Of a stretch of DNA of 64,000 nucleotides, positions 1 to 8,800 are shown piece after piece. The stretch spans positions 16,985,558 to 17,049,557 of the forward strand of contig JAMKCF010000008.1 in assembly GCA_023634235.1 (NCBI GenBank), in the 5' to 3' direction. The notes under the pieces are model-generated. The model made no database searches. It saw only the letters and a program-made list of their open reading frames with translations, and was not told the DNA's origin. The position numbers were made by a program, and so were the translations under genes. How positions within the stretch are numbered: the stretch's first letter is position 1; each line of letters starts with the position of its first letter. This DNA is from Pisaster brevispinus. Lineage: Eukaryota > Echinodermata > Asteroidea > Forcipulatida > Asteriidae.

Positions 1-230
1 GTTACCAGCCAAAATGCCATGTCGCATGTAGCCTATTTGACTGGTAGCTGGCATATTTTTTGCTTAGCAGAGAATATTTAAGTAATATTTCTTGCTTTTA
101 AAAGCACCTCTATGAAGTTGGGACCAGAGCTTGAGTCCGTTGCTATTGGCCACTCAGCCAGGACACGCCATAAAATATGAATCACACGCTATTTATACAA
201 ATATAAAACTCCACACGTGTGGACACTTAC
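1..230 (-). repeat. BBS4 intron 4 end: two SINE fragments
   Basis: Positions 1-123 are the 3' half of the GCTTAGCA-type SINE-like family (GTTACCAGCC, then GACTGGTA, ending CTATGAAGTTGGGA). Positions 124-172 are a piece of the antisense tRNA-Ser/Leu-headed SINE family (CAGAGCTTGAGTC through CCACTCAGCCAGGACACG). Both families recur in the window. Nothing coding is visible before the exon at 231. Confidence 0.7.
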
Positions 231-2541
231 AATGATCTGGCTACTTGCTTGAGATTGTCCGCATTCTGAGCATTGATGAGGGAACATGTCTGGAAGCATT
301 CTAGAGACTCCTGAATGCGTCCTTCTTGGCGTAGAATCAAAGCCTGGACGTACAGAGGATATTCGCACATGCCATTTGTCTCAGCCACCTGTTCCTTAAT
401 CAGAACCTGTTAGCATACAGGCAATCAATTAGATACAATCAAATAATGAAAAGAGGTTAGACTTGAAGTTGGCAAGCACAATCTATTAAGATTGTTGTTA
501 TACTTTACCTTTGCAGTTTCAAATTCCTTTCTGACGTAATGCAAGTGTATCAGCCAGTTACAGCGTTCAAAGATCGGTAATTCTGGTGCTGTGGAAAAAA
601 AATAATTGAAAGGTGAAAATCAACTCATAATCAGCATAATCTGTGTACATGTACCTTATCACAAAAATCTCATTTCAAACAATATTATCCCTTATTCCGT
701 AAGCCCACTTAACCACTTAAGCCAAATGGGCATACAGCAGGTTGCTAATCATTCACATTCACCAATCTCTACCTTTGCAGATACCCACTTTACTCCTGGG
801 TGTTGAGAAGCAACTATAGTTAAGTGTCCTGCTAAATGATGTAAGTGTCAAGTGTCAAGACCAGGATTTGAACCCACACTCCGCTGATAGCCCCCAGAAC
901 TCAACTTTGATTCTTCTTGGGGGGAGAGTGAGAAACATTACCTTTCTTTGGTCTGGCTTTTGGTTGTGGCTTGACAGGTTGTTTGATTTCATCAGAACTG
1001 TTGACCATATCCATAGCATTGGGGTTCATACTACCCTGTAAATCAACAAAATACAATAAACTATGTTAAGTTTTAGACCCAGTAACTGGGGCGATGTACT
1101 CCGTTTTTTTCTAAATTTTGACATTTGTGGTAGTACTAGCTAGTTAAGTTTGTGGGTTTAATTTTGATCAGCCATAGAGGAAGAAAACTAGAATGGATAA
1201 CACAGTCCATCACTAGCCATGAATCTCAATCTGAAATTATAGGCAGCAATGCATACTAAAGGAAACATCGTGCCAACTTTTCTAAAGAAGACAGTGGAAA
1301 AAATTAAGTTTTATATGTGGGGGGGGGAATCCAGGCAATCAGCTTGGTTCAGCTTGGGACTGAAAACCCAACCCACATCCAAAGCTGCAGTCTGCAATGT
1401 GTCACAAAGCCAATCTGAATGCTAAGCTAGTCTTAACATGCTGAATGCCCAAGTTGCACTTGCGTTTACAAGAAGTAGGCTGTGGATATTTTACCATCCG
1501 ATAAAGTGTTCTGCCGGCAGATTGTATAGTGCCCTCTTCGACCCGTACACAAGTAGCTGACATTATGTAACGTATTAAATTAACGCATTTACCATCCACA
1601 TCCTGGCAGTGGCAGTTAAGAGGACTACATTCCCGTCTCACAAATGAGACATCCCACAATCAAATCTTGTGTTGCCTTGAAATATTGTTTTATTTTTTCC
1701 ATCCCAGAAAATAAGAATGGTATGGAGCTTTTAAAGGGTCATACTCATAGGTAAAGAAAAAAAATCAGGAAAAATTCTTCGTTCTAACGAAAATAATCTT
1801 CGTTCGAACAAAGACTTTTTCCAGATTTTTTCTTCACCTATGTCCCTTTTTAAAAGCTCTATAGAATACTCTTAAAACTTTAATTTATTCTCATATTTAT
1901 ATAATAAATTTAATGGATAGTGTACCTTTCTACTTCTAGTTCTTGAGGATATATATATTTGTTTAGCAAAATTAGACCCAGTAACTGTGGCGCTCTACTC
2001 CATTTTTTTATTTTTTTATTTTGACAGCAAATGTCAAAATTTCAAAACAACAAACCCCAGTTACACTAGTACTAGGTCAAGAGCAATTATATAAATAAGG
2101 TCCAAAGACTTACTTAGCATTTCAAATGTTCCTGATAAAATATCCACTGCCTTGTGTGTGAACGTTGCATAGTTTTTGCTGTATCATTATCATTATACCA
2201 ATATCAATTAAAATAATTAATTAAAATCATTTGTTATTAATTTTGTAACAAATATTATATTAAATTATCACTTGATATACAGCAGAAATTATAAATTAAA
2301 TAGGTCTTAATTGCGATAATTAATCGTCCCTCCTATGGCATTAATGACAGATGTCGATGTAACGACTACCAAAAGTGCAAAACACCATTAAAATCATATT
2401 TCGTATATATATCAATCAATGGCAATGGCAGGCAATTATTTATGCACTATATATTAGTTGCAGTTTGTATTCAATTTTTTTCTTACAAATAATTACCTGA
2501 ACAGCATTTTCCATTTGAGCCATTCCACTGTCTTCAGCCAT
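231..2541 (-). CDS. BBS4: BBS4, BBSome subunit, first four coding exons (partial)
   Basis: Four coding exons on the minus strand: 2541-2497, 1035-942, 588-509 and 406-231, all with GT/AG borders and phases that join without a stop. They encode about 131 residues. The start ATG is at 2541 ([15 protein letters not shown]). Recognition rests on near-identical stretches to vertebrate BBS4: [14 protein letters not shown] in exon 3 and [19 protein letters not shown] with FQTC and [10 protein letters not shown] in exon 4. BBS4 is a TPR-repeat protein of the BBSome, the coat complex that moves membrane proteins into and out of cilia. Exon 4 holds the first helices of the TPR solenoid; the low-complexity leader (exons 1-2, rich in K, P and Q) precedes it as in the family. 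Exon 4 ends in phase 2, so the rest of the gene continues beyond position 1. Identity is secure; only the N-terminal quarter is present. Confidence 0.95.
776..905 (-). repeat. tRNA-Ser/Leu-headed SINE fragment in BBS4 intron 2
   Basis: The antisense B-box region (GGATTTGAACCCACACTC, about 873-890) and the preceding CCCACTTTACTCCTGGGTG stretch match the copy at 20727-20947. It is truncated at both ends. Confidence 0.65.
1073..1145. repeat. Truncated AGACCCAGTAACTGGG element
   Basis: It begins AGACCCAGTAACTGGGGCG and runs into a T-rich stretch and GACATTTG. It matches the left half of the fuller elements at 1974-2078 and 21890-22030. The right inverted end is eroded. Confidence 0.55.
1330..1400 (-). 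repeat. Antisense fragment of the GCGTGGGTTTTCC SINE family
   Basis: GACTGAAAACCCAACCCACATCC is the antisense of sequence in the fuller plus-strand copy at 15400-15660. This is a short truncated piece in BBS4 intron 1, just after a G homopolymer run at about 1319-1327. Confidence 0.45.
1725..1859. mobile_element. Short hairpin (foldback) MITE in BBS4 intron 1
   Basis: The left arm begins GAGCTTTTAAAGGG and the right arm ends CCCTTTTTAAAAGCTC. The arms of about 55 bp pair almost along their full length, through CATAGGT..GAAAAAA..TC and CTTCGTTC against GAACGAAG/GAACAAAG. There is no coding capacity. This is typical of a non-autonomous DNA element. Confidence 0.7.
1974..2078. mobile_element. 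AGACCCAGTAACTG-type MITE
   Basis: The left end is AGACCCAGTAACTGTGGCG and the right end CCCCAGTTACACTAGTACTAGGTC. These are imperfect inverted ends around an AT-rich core with a GACA..TGTC hairpin. Related copies are at 1073 and 21890. Confidence 0.6.
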
Positions 2542-2734
2542 TATTAATATAAACCTCTATTTTCACAATCAGTGTCAGCAAAAGCAAATGCTGTCCAAAG
2601 TATCAACCTTTTTATTTAGATTTTTTAGTGATTTACGGTTTTTGTTTACATCGTCTCCTCGTTGATGTGCGACTGGAATTTCGGTGGTTGCCACTAGCCT
2701 ATAAAGCTCATCGCTGTGTTTGTCAATTAGGTTT
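2542..2734 (-). promoter_or_regulatory. BBS4 upstream region squeezed between the start codon and the large element
   Basis: Only about 190 bp separate the BBS4 ATG from the outer end of the large element. The 5' UTR and core promoter must lie here or inside the element end. A half X-box-like GGTTGCCAC is at 2686-2694, but its second half is not convincing. No TATA box can be assigned. Confidence 0.35.
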
Positions 2735-2984
2735 TTTTTCACGCCTGACTGAAGCTAGCCGCATAATGGGCCCAATTTCACATCTACGTATTCAAGGGCC
2801 GTCCGCGTATTCAGGAAAATAAGAATCCATGCGGTAAAAGGTGGTGAAATTTCGGTCGCCCTTCCTTTTTGATTATTACGAATTGTTTTAATAATGCGTT
2901 TTCAATATAATTTGTTTAATAGTTTTCACTAACATATCAATAACCATACTCGTAGACAGAATTAGCTTATTTGGATGCATAAAT

Positions 2985-3411
2985 GGTGAGTAATTAGCCG
3001 CCACAATTAAAACCTCATCATCAAGACCATATTTTTTACGCAACTGCCAAACAAATTGCACTAACCCCAAAGTAAATTTACCCTTCATGTTGCAAAAAAG
3101 GGTTTTTTCCCATAATCCGATAGACCGTACCACTGGGCACGCTTAATCTTGGAGGTGGCTAATTCCGTTCACTAATTAATACCTAATTAGCCGCTACAAT
3201 ACAAGACATTTTCTGTGTTACATTAAGGTATATCACATTTACACATAGGCCTATACTTACTATTATGACTGCACTCACCGCAAAGTAAATGTACCCTTCA
3301 TGTTGCAAAAATCTTACAATTTTGTTCTTTAATCTTAGAGACTATACCACTGGGCACACTTAATTTTGGAGGTGGCTAATTCTGTTCACTAATTAATACC
3401 TAATTAGCCGC
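2985..3411. repeat. Subterminal satellite of the large element, left block before the LINE
   Basis: About two units of a roughly 180-230-bp repeat. Landmarks in each unit are TAATTAGCCGC, GTAAATGTACCCTTCATG, ACCACTGGGCAC, TTGGAGGTGGCTAATT and CACTAATTAATAC. The first unit is more diverged. The repeat stops at AGCCGC (3411), where the LINE insertion begins, and resumes at 4462. Confidence 0.8.
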
Positions 3412-4461
3412 GTGAAATCTGACTGTCATTGCCTGTGGTGCGGTACCGCACGGTTCTGCAGCCGGACCCCTTGTATGTATTGTTCAGTGCACCGCTGCAA
3501 GATCTCATAGCTGCTCATGGTATAAAAAGTATTGTTTATGCAGATGATACTCAGTTTTATCTGACCTATAAACCGGCGGATCTTGACTTAGCCTTGCCAG
3601 AAATTAAGGCTTGTATTGATGACATAAAATCTTGGTCATTATCAAACAAACTTGCTCTAAATGATTCTAAAACTGAGATCATTATTTACTCACGTTTCAC
3701 TAAAAACATGCCCCCTGCTGAAATTAACATTCGACAGTCAATTATTCAACCATCTCGTGTAGTCAGAAACCTCAGTGTTCTTATGGATTCTTCAATGAGT
3801 ATGACCGACCAAATAACCAATATCTGCAAATCTGCTCTTCTGCAAATCAGAAAAATAGGTCGAATTCGACGCCATCTTGATGATGATTCCACTCTTGTAC
3901 TTGTTCATGCCTTTGTAACTTCTAGACTCGACTCATGCAATTCTCTTCTTACCGGACTTTCTGATCAGAGAACTTTCCAAAATTCAACGTGTTCAGAACG
4001 CCGCTGCTCGCTTCGTATCACGTACACCTCGTTCTCAGCATATTACACCTGTCTTGCTAGAACTCCACTGGCTACCGTTCAAATTACGTATCGCGTATAA
4101 AATAAATCTCATCACTTTCAAAGCTCTTCATGGCCTATCTCCTGTCTATATATCTGACCTTCAAATATATTCCTGTTCGTCCTCTTCGCTCTGCTGGCCA
4201 ATCCCTACTGACTCAAACTACTTGTTTCCACTAAATTCTATGGTCAAAGAGCCTTCCACTTTATTGCACCTTCTTTATAGAACGACTTACCTCTTCATAT
4301 TCGCCAAGCTGACTCTCTTCAGATTTTCAAGGGACTTTGTTTGAATCTTTCTTTTGTAACAGTTGCTTTTATTATTTTTTGTTAAATTGTTTTATGTTTT
4401 GTTTTGCGCATAGAGGCTCCTGCATTATGCGCCATATAAATGTCTCGTATTATTATTATAT
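3412..4461 (+). pseudogene. 5'-truncated CR1/L2-type LINE, reverse transcriptase C-terminal part, broken
   Basis: Conserved RT pieces are spread over several frames. VPHGSAAGPL (cf. VPQGSVLGPL) starts at about 3443. A +1 change leads to VLFSAPLQDL and the catalytic YADDTQFYL box (about 3538). LNDSKTEIII and HAFVTSRLDSCNSLL follow. Another shift near 3968 leads to IQRVQNAAARFVSRTP, HITPVLLELHWLP and YKINLITFKALHGLSP. A last shift leads to RPLRSAGQSLL and a stop. The element ends with GCGCCATATAAATG and a (TATT)n-like tail. The endonuclease half is missing. Multiple frameshifts show a dead copy. It lies inside the satellite, which is cut cleanly between AGCCGC and TACAATAC. Confidence 0.85.
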
Positions 4462-4984
4462 TACAATACACGCCATTTTCTATCATATACATTAAGGTAT
4501 ATCACTTGTACACAAAATACTTATTATTAAGACTGCACTCGCCGTAAAGTAAATGTACCCTTCATGTTGTAAAAAAGATGAAATTTTATTCCATAATCTT
4601 AAAGACCATACCACTGGGCACACTTAATTTTGGAGGTGGCTAATTCGGATTACTAATTAACACCTGATTAGCCGCTACAATACACGCCATTTTTGACCAT
4701 ACGTTAATGTATGTCACAAATACTTACTATTATGACTGCACTCGCCGTAAAGTAATGTACCCTTCATGTTGTAAAAAAGATGAAGTTTTATTCCACCACT
4801 GGGCACACTTAATTTTGGAGGTGGCTTATTCGGATCACTAATTAACACCTAATTAGCCGCTACAATACACGCCATTTTCGATCATATGTTAAAGTATGGC
4901 ACTTGTCACAAACAATTACAATTTTGACTGCACTCTCGCCGTAAAGTAAATGTACCCTTCATGTTGCAAAAAAGATGACATTTT
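4462..4984. repeat. Subterminal satellite of the large element, right of the LINE
   Basis: Roughly three units carry the same landmarks as 2985-3411 (TACAATACACGCC, GACTGCACTC, GTACCCTTCATG, CCACTGGGCAC, GGAGGTGGCT, CTAATTAACAC). They are closer to each other than to the left-block units, pointing to local tandem expansion. Confidence 0.8.
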
Positions 4985-5398
4985 GTGCCACTTAATGAAT
5001 CATGTTTAACAGCTGAAATAGAAATATGTAAAAGTGTTCTATGTCTAACCTGTAATGAAACTTCCGTCGTTGAAAATTCGACATCAGGTGTGTTACCTGT
5101 TACCGCCCAAAAAAACTGTCTCTATGAGTGTTTGCAACATTGCTTCAGCGATGAAGTTGTAAGGGATGTCGATTGTAGTCTTTGTAGTCAAAATAAGAGC
5201 ACGAAAATAAGTGGTTCTCGTATCGTTAACTGTCCTTCACTATTAGTGGTGCAGTTATTAAGATTCAATGGAGTTCAGGGGATCGGAGAGGGAAAAAAAG
5301 CAAAACGTTTATCGACCCAAATATTGTAAATGATTTGTCAAAGTTTTGTGTCAAAAACACGCCAGCAGTTTACCGTCTGCATTCTGTAATTTATTGTT
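4985..5398 (+). pseudogene. Ubiquitin-specific protease (USP/UCH, C19) catalytic-domain fragment, frameshifted
   Basis: The first frame (4985-5329) shows a USP zinc-ribbon and C-box region: a CLTC pair, CLYECLQHCFSDEVV, then CSLCSQNKSTK, and NCPSLLVVQLLRF, which fits the family pattern PxxLxxxLKRF. After LRF the frame is lost in an A run at about 5291-5298. One frame over, KSKTFIDPNIV, LSKFCV and VYRLHSVIY continue, fitting the USP pattern YxLxAVIxH. A stop (TGA near 5396) falls where the catalytic His box would begin. The catalytic Cys box is not seen upstream. The region starts directly at the end of the satellite, so it is probably cargo of the large element. It is an inactive or mis-sequenced fragment; the domain match is good by eye but not searched. 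Confidence 0.6.
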
Positions 5399-5399
5399 G

Positions 5400-5760
5400 A
5401 CGAACGTAATTCATTTATAAGTCCTGAGTCATGAACCCATCTAACTCCACTATTTTGTTTGTTTGGGGGGGGGGGGTCTTGTATTTTTTATTTGTTAAGG
5501 TTAAAAGGTTTAAAATTGCGGCCTTGAAAACCCTTAAAACATAGGGCCGCTGTAATCACTTGCTAAAATGTTTTATTGTTTCATTGTCTCAACAACATCA
5601 TACACACTGGTCAGCTCATGCAATGATATTCTAGGCTGGACCATTCAGAAAAGGGGGGGGCATTGGTTTTAAGTGACGGCCAGGAGGAATAGGTTTGTCA
5701 GTGGTGGGGTCATGCTTTTGTTGCACCTGGCGACGCTGTAGGGGGGCCACAATCGTTCTT
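5400..5760. other. Non-repetitive spacer before the 27-bp array
   Basis: It contains a G homopolymer at about 5466-5477 and no recognisable gene. The open frames that run from here into the array on both strands are by-products of the array. Confidence 0.5.
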
Positions 5761-5857
5761 GCCAACTGCAACTGGGCCCCAGCTGCTGCCAACTGCAACT
5801 GGGCCCCAGCTGCTGCCAACTGCAACTGGGCCCCAGCTGCTGCCAACTGCAACTGGG
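5761..5857. repeat. Inverted-orientation block (about 3.6 units) of the 27-bp minisatellite
   Basis: Three full 27-bp units (5761-5787, 5788-5814, 5815-5841) and a partial one (5842-5857) read as the reverse complement of all later units. Orientation flips at about 5858 through GGGCTGCAACTGGGG. Confidence 0.9.
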
Positions 5858-8800
5858 CTGCAACTGGGGCCCAGTTGCAGTTGGCAGCAGCTGGGGCCCA
5901 GTTGCAGTTGGCAGCAGCTGGGGCCCAGTTGCAGTTGGCAGCAGCTGGGGCCCAGTTGCAGTTGGCAGCAGCTGGGGCCCAGTTGCAGTTGGCAGCAGCT
6001 GGGGCCCAGTTGCAGTTGGCAGCAGCTGGGGCCCAGTTGCAGTTGGCAGCAGCTGGGGCCCAGTTGCAGTTGGCAGCAGCTGGGGCCCAGTTGCAGTTGG
6101 CAGCAGCTGGGGCCCAGTTGCAGTTGGCAGCAGCTGGGGCCCAGTTGCAGTTGGCAGCAGCTGGGGCCCAGTTGCAGTTGGCAGCAGCTGGGGCCCAGTT
6201 GCAGTTGGCAGCAGCTGGGGCCCAGTTGCAGTTGGCAGCAGCTGGGGCCCAGTTGCAGTTGGCAGCAGCTGGGGCCCAGTTGCAGTTGGCAGCAGCTGGG
6301 GCCCAGTTGCAGTTGGCAGCAGCTGGGGCCCAGTTGCAGTTGGCAGCAGCTGGGGCCCAGTTGCAGTTGGCAGCAGCTGGGGCCCAGTTGCAGTTGGCAG
6401 CAGCTGGGGCCCAGTTGCAGTTGGCAGCAGCTGGGGCCCAGTTGCAGTTGGCAGCAGCTGGGGCCCAGTTGCAGTTGGCAGCAGCTGGGGCCCAGTTGCA
6501 GTTGGCAGCAGCTGGGGCCCAGTTGCAGTTGGCAGCAGCTGGGGCCCAGTTGCAGTTGGCAGCAGCTGGGGCCCAGTTGCAGTTGGCAGCAGCTGGGGCC
6601 CAGTTGCAGTTGGCAGCAGCTGGGGCCCAGTTGCAGTTGGCAGCAGCTGGGGCCCAGTTGCAGTTGGCAGCAGCTGGGGCCCAGTTGCAGTTGGCAGCAG
6701 CTGGGGCCCAGTTGCAGTTGGCAGCAGCTGGGGCCCAGTTGCAGTTGGCAGCAGCTGGGGCCCAGTTGCAGTTGGCAGCAGCTGGGGCCCAGTTGCAGTT
6801 GGCAGCAGCTGGGGCCCAGTTGCAGTTGGCAGCAGCTGGGGCCCAGTTGCAGTTGGCAGCAGCTGGGGCCCAGTTGCAGTTGGCAGCAGCTGGGGCCCAG
6901 TTGCAGTTGGCAGCAGCTGGGGCCCAGTTGCAGTTGGCAGCAGCTGGGGCCCAGTTGCAGTTGGCAGCAGCTGGGGCCCAGTTGCAGTTGGCAGCAGCTG
7001 GGGCCCAGTTGCAGTTGGCAGCAGCTGGGGCCCAGTTGCAGTTGGCAGCAGCTGGGGCCCAGTTGCAGTTGGCAGCAGCTGGGGCCCAGTTGCAGTTGGC
7101 AGCAGCTGGGGCCCAGTTGCAGTTGGCAGCAGCTGGGGCCCAGTTGCAGTTGGCAGCAGCTGGGGCCCAGTTGCAGTTGGCAGCAGCTGGGGCCCAGTTG
7201 CAGTTGGCAGCAGCTGGGGCCCAGTTGCAGTTGGCAGCAGCTGGGGCCCAGTTGCAGTTGGCAGCAGCTGGGGCCCAGTTGCAGTTGGCAGCAGCTGGGG
7301 CCCAGTTGCAGTTGGCAGCAGCTGGGGCCCAGTTGCAGTTGGCAGCAGCTGGGGCCCAGTTGCAGTTGGCAGCAGCTGGGGCCCAGTTGCAGTTGGCAGC
7401 AGCTGGGGCCCAGTTGCAGTTGGCAGCAGCTGGGGCCCAGTTGCAGTTGGCAGCAGCTGGGGCCCAGTTGCAGTTGGCAGCAGCTGGGGCCCAGTTGCAG
7501 TTGGCAGCAGCTGGGGCCCAGTTGCAGTTGGCAGCAGCTGGGGCCCAGTTGCAGTTGGCAGCAGCTGGGGCCCAGTTGCAGTTGGCAGCAGCTGGGGCCC
7601 AGTTGCAGTTGGCAGCAGCTGGGGCCCAGTTGCAGTTGGCAGCAGCTGGGGCCCAGTTGCAGTTGGCAGCAGCTGGGGCCCAGTTGCAGTTGGCAGCAGC
7701 TGGGGCCCAGTTGCAGTTGGCAGCAGCTGGGGCCCAGTTGCAGTTGGCAGCAGCTGGGGCCCAGTTGCAGTTGGCAGCAGCTGGGGCCCAGTTGCAGTTG
7801 GCAGCAGCTGGGGCCCAGTTGCAGTTGGCAGCAGCTGGGGCCCAGTTGCAGTTGGCAGCAGCTGGGGCCCAGTTGCAGTTGGCAGCAGCTGGGGCCCAGT
7901 TGCAGTTGGCAGCAGCTGGGGCCCAGTTGCAGTTGGCAGCAGCTGGGGCCCAGTTGCAGTTGGCAGCAGCTGGGGCCCAGTTGCAGTTGGCAGCAGCTGG
8001 GGCCCAGTTGCAGTTGGCAGCAGCTGGGGCCCAGTTGCAGTTGGCAGCAGCTGGGGCCCAGTTGCAGTTGGCAGCAGCTGGGGCCCAGTTGCAGTTGGCA
8101 GCAGCTGGGGCCCAGTTGCAGTTGGCAGCAGCTGGGGCCCAGTTGCAGTTGGCAGCAGCTGGGGCCCAGTTGCAGTTGGCAGCAGCTGGGGCCCAGTTGC
8201 AGTTGGCAGCAGCTGGGGCCCAGTTGCAGTTGGCAGCAGCTGGGGCCCAGTTGCAGTTGGCAGCAGCTGGGGCCCAGTTGCAGTTGGCAGCAGCTGGGGC
8301 CCAGTTGCAGTTGGCAGCAGCTGGGGCCCAGTTGCAGTTGGCAGCAGCTGGGGCCCAGTTGCAGTTGGCAGCAGCTGGGGCCCAGTTGCAGTTGGCAGCA
8401 GCTGGGGCCCAGTTGCAGTTGGCAGCAGCTGGGGCCCAGTTGCAGTTGGCAGCAGCTGGGGCCCAGTTGCAGTTGGCAGCAGCTGGGGCCCAGTTGCAGT
8501 TGGCAGCAGCTGGGGCCCAGTTGCAGTTGGCAGCAGCTGGGGCCCAGTTGCAGTTGGCAGCAGCTGGGGCCCAGTTGCAGTTGGCAGCAGCTGGGGCCCA
8601 GTTGCAGTTGGCAGCAGCTGGGGCCCAGTTGCAGTTGGCAGCAGCTGGGGCCCAGTTGCAGTTGGCAGCAGCTGGGGCCCAGTTGCAGTTGGCAGCAGCT
8701 GGGGCCCAGTTGCAGTTGGCAGCAGCTGGGGCCCAGTTGCAGTTGGCAGCAGCTGGGGCCCAGTTGCAGTTGGCAGCAGCTGGGGCCCAGTTGCAGTTGG

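Noticed and set aside
2686..2700. X-box (RFX site) of the BBS4 promoter
   Set aside because: Only the first half (GGTTGCCAC) fits; the second half does not match the RFX consensus.
2888..3133. Minus-strand 81-codon frame at the left of the satellite
   Set aside because: It lies within the satellite units of the large element and shows no recognisable domain.
3429..4100. 223-codon frame as a host gene
   Set aside because: YADDTQ and the following motifs are LINE reverse transcriptase; frameshifts on both sides show a dead mobile element.
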